From positions 1-30,365 of the forward strand of contig CAJLNC010000025.1 in NCBI GenBank assembly GCA_905207905.1: a stretch of 30,365 bases of DNA. Reading direction: 5' to 3'. Both the position numbers and the translations under genes were made by a program. Shown here piece by piece: positions 8,050 to 16,005 of the stretch (position 1 is the first letter of the stretch; every line of letters starts with the position of its first letter). This DNA is from an uncultured Lachnospiraceae bacterium (GTDB lineage: Bacteria; Bacillota_A; Clostridia; Lachnospirales; Lachnospiraceae). The notes under the pieces were generated by a model. That model ran no database searches. It saw nothing but the letters and a program-made list of their open reading frames with translations, and had not been told where the DNA came from.

Positions 8050-9267
8050 ATGAGAGCATACGAAAGACTTTTAAATTATGTAAAGATTTACACTACAAGC
8101 GATGAGAACAGTACAGCTACGCCGACTACAGAGCGTCAGTTTGATTTGGCAAGAGTGTTGGTGGAGGAGATGCAGGCCCTTGGAGTGCAGGGAGCTAAGG
8201 TGGATGAGAACTGCTATGTATACGGTTGGATTCCGGCTACACCGGGATATGAGGACAAGCCCGCCATTGGCCTGATTGCCCATTTGGACACCACTCCGGA
8301 TTTTTGCGGGGAACATGTCAATCCGCAGGTTCATGAGAACTATGATGGAGAAGATGTGGTTCTGGGAGACAGCGGAAAAGTGCTCTCTGTTCAGACTTTT
8401 CCTCATCTGAGGCAGCTGAAAGGAAGAACTCTGATCACCACAGATGGAACTACGCTGTTGGGAGCAGATGACAAGGCGGGGGTTGCAGAGATCATGACCG
8501 TTGCAGAGGAATTGCTGAAAGGAACGATGGCTCATGGAAGGGTGTGCATTGCGTTTACACCAGATGAAGAGGTGGGAAGCGGCGCAGGAAAATTGGATAT
8601 TCCGGGGCTGGGGGCAGAGTTTGCCTACACGGCGGACGGAGGGTGCGAAAATGAGATCGTGTATGAAAATTTTAATGCCAGCGGAGCTGAATTTGAGATT
8701 CGAGGCATGAACATTCATCCCGGTGAAGCCAAGGATAAGATGGTCAATGCAGCCCTGGTGGCTATGGAGATCAACAGTATGCTGCCGAATTTGGAAACCC
8801 CGGCTCACACAGATCTGTATGAAGGCTTTTTCCATCTCTGTGAGATGGAGGGAACGGTGGAGCAGGCTAAATTGCAGTACATTATCCGGGATCACAGCGC
8901 AGCCAGTTTTGAAGCACGGGAGAAAACCCTGAAGCATATTGCCAAGATTCTGAATGAAAAGTACGGCGAAGGCACCGTTACTCTGAAGATCCAGGAGCAG
9001 TACCGGAATATGATTGAAAAGATTGAACCCTGTATGCATCTGGTCGATCACGCAAAGGCAGCGATTCGGGAATTGGGTATGGAGCCCAACACGGATCCCA
9101 TCCGGGGAGGTACAGACGGTGCTCAGTTAAGCTTTCGCGGACTGCCCTGTCCCAATCTGGGAACTGGCGGTTACGCTTACCATGGCCCCTATGAGCACAT
9201 TACCGCAGAGGGTATGGATACGGCAGTACAGGTGATGCTGGGCATTTTAAGAAGATATGCAGAATAA
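8050..9267 (+). CDS. pepT: Peptidase T (tripeptide aminopeptidase)
   Basis: 405 residues of metallopeptidase family M20B; releases the N-terminal residue of tripeptides in the cytosol. Di-zinc ligands and catalytic residues are all visible: His78 and Asp80 in IAHLDTTPD, Asp140 in LLGADDKAG, Glu173-Glu174 in FTPDEEVGSG, Asp196 in YTADGG, and the C-terminal His in AYHGPYEHI. The IHPGEAKDKMVNAA and RGGTDGAQLSFRGLP motifs are characteristic of PepT rather than other M20 enzymes. GACAGGAGAACTGG precedes the ATG. A 126-bp A-rich gap separates it from the AlkD-type gene. Length matches the family. Confidence 0.96.
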   Translation: MRAYERLLNYVKIYTTSDENSTATPTTERQFDLARVLVEEMQALGVQGAKVDENCYVYGWIPATPGYEDKPAIGLIAHLDTTPDFCGEHVNPQVHENYDGEDVVLGDSGKVLSVQTFPHLRQLKGRTLITTDGTTLLGADDKAGVAEIMTVAEELLKGTMAHGRVCIAFTPDEEVGSGAGKLDIPGLGAEFAYTADGGCENEIVYENFNASGAEFEIRGMNIHPGEAKDKMVNAALVAMEINSMLPNLETPAHTDLYEGFFHLCEMEGTVEQAKLQYIIRDHSAASFEAREKTLKHIAKILNEKYGEGTVTLKIQEQYRNMIEKIEPCMHLVDHAKAAIRELGMEPNTDPIRGGTDGAQLSFRGLPCPNLGTGGYAYHGPYEHITAEGMDTAVQVMLGILRRYAE

Positions 9268-9283
9268 TAGATAACAGATAAGC

Positions 9284-9332
9284 ACTTAGCTGGAGGGCTG
9301 AGGAGCAGAGCTTTCCCGCCCCTCAGCTAAGT
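9284..9332. other. Intergenic inverted repeat after pepT
   Basis: The arms ACTTAGCTG (9284-9292) and CAGCTAAGT (9324-9332) are perfect inverted repeats. Inside them AGGG (9294-9297) pairs with CCCT (9320-9323) around one bulged base. No T-run follows, so it is not a canonical terminator; it may be a processing or stabilising hairpin or a partial terminator between pepT and the phosphoesterase gene. Confidence 0.5.
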
Positions 9333-9348
9333 CAGACAGGAGTACAGG

Positions 9349-10056
9349 ATGCGGTATTATATCTCTGACCTGCATTTTTATCATCAGGTATTAAATGAAC
9401 ATATGGACTGCCGTGGGTTTACAGATGGGGAGGAAATGAACCGTTATATGATTCAGCAGTGGAATCAGAAAGTCAGAGAAAATGACGAGGTGGTGATCCT
9501 TGGGGATCTGTCTGTGGGCAAGGGAAAGGCTACCAATGCCATTGTGGAGCAGCTGAAGGGAAAGTTATTCCTCATCCAGGGAAATCATGACCGCTACATT
9601 GGGGATAAGCACTTTGATGAGAGCCGTTTTGGCTGGATCAAGCCATACGCGGAGCTGTATGACAATAAGCGGAAGGTGATCCTCTCCCATTATCCCATTG
9701 TCTGCTACAATGGCCAGTACCGGAAGAAGAAAGACGGTTCTGACCGCACCTATATGCTTTACGGCCATGTTCACAATACTTTTGATGAGCTTTTGGTAGA
9801 TCAGTTCCAGAGACTGACCAGGGAATTCAGGCGTGAGATTAAAGGCCAGGAGGGGCTGCAGAATATTCCCTGCCATATGATCAACTGCTTCTGTATGTTT
9901 TCTGATTATCAGCCCCTGACTCTGGACGAGTGGATCGAGAATGACAGGAGACGGAGGGAAGGGCCGACAGAAGACAGGGGACTGAGGGAGCTGCCGGCTC
10001 AAGAAGTGAGGCTGGAGAACGCGCAGGATTTAGAGGTATCAGAGGACTTGTCATAA
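9349..10056 (+). CDS. Calcineurin-type metallophosphoesterase
   Basis: 235 residues with the full five-motif set of the family: DLH (Asp7, His9), GD (Asp53), GNHD (79-81), His114 in SHYP and GHVH (139-142). These bind a di-metal centre and hydrolyse a phosphoester. The substrate is unknown; stand-alone family members act on nucleotides, phosphoproteins or phosphodiesters. There is no signal peptide or membrane segment, so it is cytosolic. The last 40 residues are highly charged and probably disordered. GACAGGAGTACAGG precedes the ATG. The gene converges on the response-regulator gene with only 26 bp between stop codons. Confidence 0.88.
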   Translation: MRYYISDLHFYHQVLNEHMDCRGFTDGEEMNRYMIQQWNQKVRENDEVVILGDLSVGKGKATNAIVEQLKGKLFLIQGNHDRYIGDKHFDESRFGWIKPYAELYDNKRKVILSHYPIVCYNGQYRKKKDGSDRTYMLYGHVHNTFDELLVDQFQRLTREFRREIKGQEGLQNIPCHMINCFCMFSDYQPLTLDEWIENDRRRREGPTEDRGLRELPAQEVRLENAQDLEVSEDLS

Positions 10057-10082
10057 GAGAAAAGAGATTTCCCGTATTAGCG

Positions 10083-10916
10083 TTAGTTTGTATTGCCCCT
10101 ACTTTGCGCCTGCTCTTGGTAGCGTTTGGGAGTCATACCATAATATTTCTTAAATACAGCGTCAAAATGCTTGGGGGAGACGTATCCGATCTCTTTTGCA
10201 ATATCACTGATTTTTCCCGCAGTATGGGTGCGAAGCAGCAGCGCCGCCCGTTCCATTCGCAGTCGGAGAATATATTTTGAGTAGGATTCTCCACGCTCTG
10301 ATTTGAAAATGCTACTTAGGTAGGCGGGATTAATATGCATACGGTCAGCAATTTCGTTTAGGGAGAGGGGTTCGGCATAGTGTTGCTGAATATAATCCCG
10401 CACCCGATCGATCAGAATATTGGAGGGTTCTGTTTCTGATTCAGAGGGAGCGGAAAGGTTAGGATTTTGAAACCCGACAGTGGAAGGAATTGCCGGGGAA
10501 AGGGAATGGGAACTGGGGGTGTCTTCGGGAGCAGAAGAGACCCCCAGGCGTTTTTCAGCCAGACGCTGAAGTACCTGGTGGAGTTCCAGATCCTGAAGGG
10601 GCTTTAAAAGATAATCGAAAACTCCGGCGCGGACGGCGCTCCTGGCGTATTCAAATTCGTCATATCCAGTGAGAAGAATGACGTCAGTATCCGGATAATT
10701 GTGGCGGATGTACAACGCCAGCTCAATTCCGTCCATCTCTGGCATTTTGATATCTGAGATCACCAGATCATAGCTCTGGGTTTTGAGCAGGGCGAGGGCT
10801 TCCACTCCGTCTCTTGCGCAGGCACAGGTGCTCCATTGCTTGTGAATCTGATTTAAATTTGTCATAAGATATTCTCTCATTAAGGGTTCATCTTCGACGA
10901 TGAGTGCTTTTAACAT
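10083..10916 (-). CDS. Response regulator, AraC-type output (YesN-like)
   Basis: 277 residues. Receiver domain 1-120 carries the acidic pocket Glu8-Asp9, phospho-acceptor Asp55 in ISDIKMP, Thr83 in LLTGYDEFEY and Lys105 in DYLLKP. A Ser/Pro-rich linker (about 128-165) leads to an AraC-type double helix-turn-helix at about 172-272, with LSLNEIADRMHINPAYLSSIFKxExG and ISDIAKEIGYVSPKHFDAVFKKYYGMTPKRYQ. It is encoded 12 bp after the YesM-type kinase gene, with AGGAGG before the ATG. YesM/YesN pairs usually sense extracellular carbohydrate and activate adjacent sugar transporters, so the divergent binding-protein operon at 12930 is its probable target. Confidence 0.95.
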   Translation of the reverse strand: MLKALIVEDEPLMREYLMTNLNQIHKQWSTCACARDGVEALALLKTQSYDLVISDIKMPEMDGIELALYIRHNYPDTDVILLTGYDEFEYARSAVRAGVFDYLLKPLQDLELHQVLQRLAEKRLGVSSAPEDTPSSHSLSPAIPSTVGFQNPNLSAPSESETEPSNILIDRVRDYIQQHYAEPLSLNEIADRMHINPAYLSSIFKSERGESYSKYILRLRMERAALLLRTHTAGKISDIAKEIGYVSPKHFDAVFKKYYGMTPKRYQEQAQSRGNTN

Positions 10917-10928
10917 CTGTGGTTCCTC

Positions 10929-12713
10929 CTAATCGTTTAGAGGAAGAGAGAGGGTGACAGTGGTGCCCGCTCCTTCCCTTGATCTAATTTCCAGTTTTCC
11001 CTGATTTTTATATTTTATTTGTAGCCGTTTCTGAATATTTATGAGTCCAATGCCGCTTTGGCTAAAAGGAGAGTCGGCTTCGTAATCGTTTAGTTTTTCC
11101 TGGAGTTGAGTCAGGGCGGCGGAAGACATGCCATCTCCGTTATCCTGCACGGAAATTTTCAGGCAGGACTCCTGAAGCAAAATTGTGATTAGGATTTCAC
11201 TCCTGCGGTGAGCGGTCTGAAAACCGTGAAGCAACGCATTTTCCACCAGCGGCTGTATGGTTAGAGCGGGAAGATGATACTCAGGCAGCGGGTCGGGAAC
11301 AATGATTTGGTATTGGAGGGCATCATGGCGCAGCTGTTCCAGTTTTAGATAGCTCTCCGTAATCTTTAATTCTGTATTTAATGTAATTTCCCGGTTGGAG
11401 TTAACCATTCCCCGAAGGAGTGTGGCCAGCTGTTCAATACCGGATACGGCCTCTGGATAATAGCCGCATTTAATCAACAGGCTAAGAGAATTTAAGGTGT
11501 TAAATAAAAAATGAGGCCGAATCTGATGATAGAGAGCATCAAACTGCGCTTTTTTCTGCAAATATTTTGCTTCATACACCTGTTTTGCCAGTTCGTTTTC
11601 CTGGGCGATCATTTGCTGGATCTGATCCAGCATCTGGTTAAAGGCTTTGTTTAAATATGCGATCTCGTCTGTACCTACGGTTTTGGCACGAATAGACAGG
11701 TTGCCGGCCTGCACCTGTTCCATTACCTCCACGGTCTGATAGAGCGGGCGGAGGCGCTTTCCGATGCTGTAGCGGGACAGCAGGATTCCCAAAATGGCAA
11801 TGCCAAGAGCCAGTAGCAGATTAAACAGCAGAGTGGAATGGGCAGATTTTGTCAGCTCTGACACAAGATTGACAGAGACAAGAGTCCAGCCCATGGTGGG
11901 AATGGTTTGAGCGTTCAGCAGGTAGGAGGAGCCGTCTAAGGTGACGGAGGAAAAACCGTTTTCAGGGAAAACACTTCGAAAATCTTTGGCGGCAATTCCT
12001 GGCAGAAGTTCAGAGTGGCTGTAAATTAAATCCCCGCAAGAATCCATGAGAAAGAAAGCGCCGCCGTGACTAACGGTAATGCGGTCGCATACCTTTTTGA
12101 TTCCATTGTAATTGGCGTCTACCCGGATAACTCCCAGAATATTGCTATTGTTATCTAAGCTGCACAGCTGTTTGGCAATGGAGAATACAGAGTAGGAGGG
12201 ATCTGTTTCCGAGGCTTCCGCAGGAATATAGATGTAATCCAGGGAGGAATAGGCAGACTGAAACCAGGATTCTTCCTGATAAGTATCATGGATATCCTGA
12301 TAGCCGGAGCGACCGCTGGAATAAATCACGTCCGAGAGAATAGATACCCTTAAGATATCTTTTCTGGGCTGGGTCATCACTTGCCCCAGGTAATCCTCAA
12401 TGTTTCGTTTTTTACTGAGAGCTTCCTGAGGATTTTGGGGGAGCGTCTCCAACTGCGACATGATTTCTGTATTGTAGTAAGGGCTTAAACAAAGCCTGGC
12501 TACTTCATCTAGGTAATTTTCAATATTCAAAGCCGTCTGTTCCACAAGCTGCTGCGTATTTTGAGCGGATTGCAGCTGGTATTGGGAGGTAAAACGCAGA
12601 TGGCTGATGAGAGCGATCAGAATGGAGGACAGAATGAACAGCCAGGACATAAAGAGGAGCAGCCTGCGCTTAATGGTATTTCCGCCAAGAAGCAGTTTGA
12701 TTTTATGAACCAT
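10929..12713 (-). CDS. Sensor histidine kinase, YesM-like
   Basis: 594 residues from ATG 12711-12713, preferred over an upstream frame start at 12821 because AAAGGA lies 8 nt before it and a good promoter lies just upstream. Order: membrane segment near 17-38, a roughly 260-residue extracytoplasmic dCache-like sensor, second membrane segment near 295-315, HAMP linker, then a His_kinase domain with the phospho-acceptor His in QIRPHFLFNTLNSL and an HATPase domain with N-box QPLVENALLHG, DNGDGM and SGIGLINIQKRL. It phosphorylates the YesN-like regulator encoded next. Since the operon across the divergent promoter handles alpha-1,6-glucosides, the signal is probably such a sugar or its loaded binding protein. 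That link is inferred from position. Confidence 0.95.
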   Translation of the reverse strand: MVHKIKLLLGGNTIKRRLLLFMSWLFILSSILIALISHLRFTSQYQLQSAQNTQQLVEQTALNIENYLDEVARLCLSPYYNTEIMSQLETLPQNPQEALSKKRNIEDYLGQVMTQPRKDILRVSILSDVIYSSGRSGYQDIHDTYQEESWFQSAYSSLDYIYIPAEASETDPSYSVFSIAKQLCSLDNNSNILGVIRVDANYNGIKKVCDRITVSHGGAFFLMDSCGDLIYSHSELLPGIAAKDFRSVFPENGFSSVTLDGSSYLLNAQTIPTMGWTLVSVNLVSELTKSAHSTLLFNLLLALGIAILGILLSRYSIGKRLRPLYQTVEVMEQVQAGNLSIRAKTVGTDEIAYLNKAFNQMLDQIQQMIAQENELAKQVYEAKYLQKKAQFDALYHQIRPHFLFNTLNSLSLLIKCGYYPEAVSGIEQLATLLRGMVNSNREITLNTELKITESYLKLEQLRHDALQYQIIVPDPLPEYHLPALTIQPLVENALLHGFQTAHRRSEILITILLQESCLKISVQDNGDGMSSAALTQLQEKLNDYEADSPFSQSGIGLINIQKRLQIKYKNQGKLEIRSREGAGTTVTLSLPLND

Positions 12714-12750
12714 AGAAACAATCCTTTCCACAAAACGTATTTGTACATTG

Positions 12751-12779
12751 ATTATAAGGGGAACAGTGAGAAAAGACAA
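12751..12779 (-). promoter_or_regulatory. Promoter of the YesM/YesN-type genes
   Basis: Read on the minus strand: TTGTCT (12779-12774), a 17-bp spacer and TATAAT (12756-12751). The predicted start near 12744 leaves a leader of about 30 nt before the kinase ATG. Confidence 0.7.
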
Positions 12780-12832
12780 TCCTGAAGAAAAAACATCTAA
12801 AAAAATGGGACTCAAATCCAAAAATTATGGAA

Positions 12833-12862
12833 TATACACCAAGAGGGAAAGCTGTGTATAAT
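12833..12862 (+). promoter_or_regulatory. Probable activator-dependent promoter of the isomalto-oligosaccharide operon
   Basis: A perfect -10, TATAAT (12857-12862), has only a weak -35 (TATACA, 18-bp spacer). A good -10 with a poor -35 is what an AraC-type activated promoter often shows. The predicted start is near 12869, about 60 nt before the binding-protein ATG. Confidence 0.55.
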
Positions 12863-12929
12863 AGAATTATCAAAAAACCTTAACAAGCTGCAGCAAAATA
12901 AGGGAACAGACAAATGGAGGATGTAGCAC

Positions 12930-14216
12930 ATGAAGAAAAGAATGAATGGGACGATTGCACTGTGTATGAGCGCAATAATTACAGCAGGATGTTTTGGCCC
13001 GGCCCTTACAGCGAATGCAGAAAATGCAGACCTCTCCTTTTTTACAGGAAAGGTAGAAACCGTAGAGCTGCTAGATGAGATCATCGAGGAGTTTAATGCT
13101 CAGGAAAACGGGATTACTGTGGAGCAAGAGTATCAGAATGACGCCAGCAATATTATTAAGATTAAATTTGCTTCCGGAGAAGTGCCGGATATTGTGACAA
13201 CCTATGAGCAGCAATATGTAGATCAGGGCAAGTATCTGGATCTGTCTGATATGGACAGCGTTTGGAATCGATTGATTCCTTCCATGAAGGACAGCTGTAC
13301 AGATGTAAACAGCGGAAAGCAGTATCGTATTTGTACCAATATGACTATGGCAGGTTTCTTCTATAATAAAGAGATCTTTGAGGAGCTGGGACTTGAGCCG
13401 GCAGAGACCTGGGAAGAGTTTGTGAAAAATTTGGAGACGATCAAGGCAGAAAAAGAGGGAGTGGATCCCTGGTTTATCTTCGGAAGCGAAGCATGGCACC
13501 TGGGACATCTGATCGAGTTTATTCCTCACGGATATATTAAGGCAAAATACGGAGCCATGGAAACCAAGAAAGCAATGCTGGAAAATGATAAGAGCATCTT
13601 GAACTTTGGTGCAGCAGATGGAGCTATGGCAGTGTTCGCACAAGGGCTGCTGGATCTGCAGGAAAAAGGACTGATCAATGAAGATGTACTCACAGCGACC
13701 AGCGATAACTGCATTGATGCATTTGTATCCGGCGAGACGGCAATGTTCAGTAACGGAATGTGGTGCCTGTCTGGTATCCTGGAGAAGGCTCCGGATATGG
13801 CAGACAAGATCGGATTTGCCCCATATCCGGCTATGATGGAGGACGGAGAACCCATGGTCTTGGTGGCAGAGGACTCCGGTTACAGCATTACCGCTGACTC
13901 CGCACACACAGAAGAAGCCAAGGTATTCTTAGAGTATTTATTCAGCCCTGAAAACCAGAAGCGGTATGCAGAGAGCCTGGGATCTCCCTCAGCTTTCACA
14001 GATGTGGAAGCGCAGTGGGCGCCGGAGGCTGTGGTAGAGGGTGTGAATCAGGCGGTAGAGACTGCGGCAAATATCGGCTATACTAATGAAAAGCCTGCTG
14101 GATTTTCCGGTGATGATGCAGGCCGTATGGTACAGGATCTGCTGGCAGGAACCTACACAGCAGAAGAGTTTGCAGTTGCTTATGAGCAGGCATGGGATGC
14201 AGGATTTACTTCATAA
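12930..14216 (+). CDS. Extracellular solute-binding protein (family 1), isomalto-oligosaccharide ABC transporter
   Basis: 428 residues of the SBP_bac_1 (CUT1) family. It has a signal peptide at the N-terminus with ITAGC at 17-21 (possible lipobox, Cys21) and also ALTANA before Glu31 as an alternative signal-peptidase I site, so anchoring is uncertain. Family features include an EIIEEFNAQENGITVEQEY start, DIVTTYEQQYVDQG, YNKEIFEELGLEPAETWEEF and the C-terminal EAKVFLEYLFSPENQKRYAE. Genes downstream encode two permeases, a GH66 enzyme and an oligo-1,6-glucosidase, so the ligand is probably an alpha-1,6-linked gluco-oligosaccharide; this rests on context. TGGAGG precedes the ATG. The gene diverges from the sensor kinase and is followed by an intercistronic hairpin. 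Confidence 0.93.
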   Translation: MKKRMNGTIALCMSAIITAGCFGPALTANAENADLSFFTGKVETVELLDEIIEEFNAQENGITVEQEYQNDASNIIKIKFASGEVPDIVTTYEQQYVDQGKYLDLSDMDSVWNRLIPSMKDSCTDVNSGKQYRICTNMTMAGFFYNKEIFEELGLEPAETWEEFVKNLETIKAEKEGVDPWFIFGSEAWHLGHLIEFIPHGYIKAKYGAMETKKAMLENDKSILNFGAADGAMAVFAQGLLDLQEKGLINEDVLTATSDNCIDAFVSGETAMFSNGMWCLSGILEKAPDMADKIGFAPYPAMMEDGEPMVLVAEDSGYSITADSAHTEEAKVFLEYLFSPENQKRYAESLGSPSAFTDVEAQWAPEAVVEGVNQAVETAANIGYTNEKPAGFSGDDAGRMVQDLLAGTYTAEEFAVAYEQAWDAGFTS

Positions 14217-14227
14217 GTTTTGAACGG

Positions 14228-14271
14228 GAGCCTGAAGCTTGAAGAACCAGAGGTTTGACGGCTTCGGGCTC
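14228..14271 (+). promoter_or_regulatory. Intercistronic stem-loop between binding protein and permease genes
   Basis: An 11-bp stem pairs GAGCCTGAAGC (14228-14238) with GCTTCGGGCTC (14261-14271) with one G-U pair. There is no U-tract, so it is more likely to stabilise the upstream mRNA or cause partial termination. It lies 12 bp after the binding-protein stop. Confidence 0.6.
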
Positions 14272-14293
14272 AAACTTTGCCTGGAGGGATATT

Positions 14294-15157
14294 ATGCAAA
14301 GAAAAAAGAGATGTATGACGCAGTTTTTGTCAGTACCTGCCTTGCTTTTGTTTTCCGCTTTTTTTGTCTATCCGTTGCTGCGAGGCGTGGGAATGAGTCT
14401 GACAGACTGGGACGGAATGGGGACGGCTCATTTTGTGGGACTGAGAAATTTTATTCAGTTTTTTGGAGATAAACGTGCCATTAATGATATTAAGACAACC
14501 CTTCTGTTTGCAATTGGAAGCGCAGTGCTGTTGAACCTGGTAGGTCTAGGCTATGCGTTGCTGATGAATACAAAATTCCGAGGAAAGAGCCTTGCTAGAA
14601 TGATCATCTATCTTCCGGCGATTATCAGCCCTTTAATTATGGGATATATCTGGTACTTCCTGCTTCAGCCGGGACGGGGATATCTGGTGTACGCTTTAGA
14701 GCAGTTGGGGCTTCCGGATCTGCTGGGCAACTGGATGAGTTCTTATGGTTCTGCCATGACGGTACTGATTCTGGTGAATGTATGGCAGTTTTCGGGAATG
14801 ACGATGATTATTTATCTGGCAGGGCTTCAGTCCATACCGGCAGAGCTTTTGGAGGCCGCCAGAATGGACGGGGCGAATACCTGGCAGTTGTTCCGTAAGG
14901 TAACACTTCCGTTGCTGCTCCCGGCAATCCGGATCAATGTAGTGACCAATATTATTGGTTCTCTGTCTGTATTTGATATTATCATGTCTCTTACCGAGGG
15001 TGGGCCGGGATATGCCACAGAAAGTTTGAGTATTTATATCATGCGTATGTGTTATGGAAGCAGAACCGGATATTCTACAGCGGTAGCGTTAATCCTGTTT
15101 TTGATTATCCTGATACCAGTCTTGATTTCTTTGAGATTGACCAGGGAGAAGGAGTAG
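14294..15157 (+). CDS. Sugar ABC transporter permease, MalF-type
   Basis: 287 residues from ATG 14294, chosen over an upstream TTG because GGAGG lies 6 nt before it. About six membrane segments are visible. The conserved cytoplasmic EAA loop, EAARMDGANTWQLFRKVTLPLL, contacts the ATPase. The first membrane segment begins near residue 12, and the DWDGMGTAHFVGLRNF segment after it is typical of CUT1 permeases. It pairs with the second permease encoded 6 bp downstream. No ATPase gene is present in the operon. Confidence 0.93.
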   Translation: MQRKKRCMTQFLSVPALLLFSAFFVYPLLRGVGMSLTDWDGMGTAHFVGLRNFIQFFGDKRAINDIKTTLLFAIGSAVLLNLVGLGYALLMNTKFRGKSLARMIIYLPAIISPLIMGYIWYFLLQPGRGYLVYALEQLGLPDLLGNWMSSYGSAMTVLILVNVWQFSGMTMIIYLAGLQSIPAELLEAARMDGANTWQLFRKVTLPLLLPAIRINVVTNIIGSLSVFDIIMSLTEGGPGYATESLSIYIMRMCYGSRTGYSTAVALILFLIILIPVLISLRLTREKE

Positions 15158-15163
15158 GGGCAC

Positions 15164-15991
15164 ATGAAAAAAAAAGGATGGAAAATAGTACGGATGATGC
15201 TGATCTTGCTGATCTGTATTTTATGCATCATTCCGTTTTATGTATTATTGGTTTTGGCATTAAACTCTCCTCAGAGGGTGTTTTATGAGGGAAATATTTT
15301 TGTCCCGGATTTTTACTGGCAGAATTTCGCAGATGCCTGGGAACAGTCAAAAATCGGAAGCGCTATGCTGAACTCTGCAATTATTACAGGGGGTACCTTG
15401 CTTTTGACGATTGTGCTGGGAGGACTGGCAGGCTATGCGATTGCCAGATATCGAACTAGATTCAATAAATTTGTATTTGGTTTGCTGTTATCTTGCATGA
15501 TGATTCCGGGAATTATTAATACCGTTCCGCTGTATACCATGATGAGAAAAATCCATGCAGTAAATACACTGTGGGGAATGATACTGGTTTGTTCCACCTT
15601 GGCGATGCCCTCAGCTGTTTTTATTTATACTACGTTTATCGGTGCGCTGCCCAGGGAATTAGACGAGGCAGCGGCTTTGGACGGCTGCACTGGAGTCTCG
15701 GTATTTTGGAAGGTCATCTTCCCTGTGATCAAGCCGGCAACGGCCTCCTTTGTAATCCTGAATGGCTTTGGTATCTGGAATAACTATGCGCAGGCAGTTT
15801 TTTTCCTCCAGTCCAGGTCAAAACAAAATATTCCTCAGGCCTTGTCGGTGTTTTTCCAGCAATTTGCAGGAGCAAAATGGCATCTGATGGCGGCGACAGC
15901 TACGATTGCCATTATCCCGGTGGTGATTATTTTCCTGATTTTCCAGAAACAGTTTATCAATGGTCTGGCAGACGGAGCATTAAAAGGATAA
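15164..15991 (+). CDS. Sugar ABC transporter permease, MalG-type
   Basis: 275 residues with six hydrophobic segments and the EAA loop ELDEAAALDGCTGVSVFWKVIFPVIKPA. The N-terminus MKKKGWKIVR followed by a long hydrophobic stretch and the PFYVLLVLALNS motif are characteristic of MalG-like permeases. It forms the channel as a heterodimer with the MalF-type permease encoded 6 bp upstream. GGAGAAGGAG, inside the end of the preceding gene, is the ribosome site. The GH66 gene follows after 14 bp, so all five genes form one operon. Confidence 0.93.
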   Translation: MKKKGWKIVRMMLILLICILCIIPFYVLLVLALNSPQRVFYEGNIFVPDFYWQNFADAWEQSKIGSAMLNSAIITGGTLLLTIVLGGLAGYAIARYRTRFNKFVFGLLLSCMMIPGIINTVPLYTMMRKIHAVNTLWGMILVCSTLAMPSAVFIYTTFIGALPRELDEAAALDGCTGVSVFWKVIFPVIKPATASFVILNGFGIWNNYAQAVFFLQSRSKQNIPQALSVFFQQFAGAKWHLMAATATIAIIPVVIIFLIFQKQFINGLADGALKG

Positions 15992-16005
15992 GGAAAGGAT
16001 AAGAT

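Noticed and set aside
8071..9051. 326-codon minus-strand frame inside pepT
   Set aside because: Antisense shadow of a complete PepT with all catalytic residues; Cys/His/Ser-rich composition without features.
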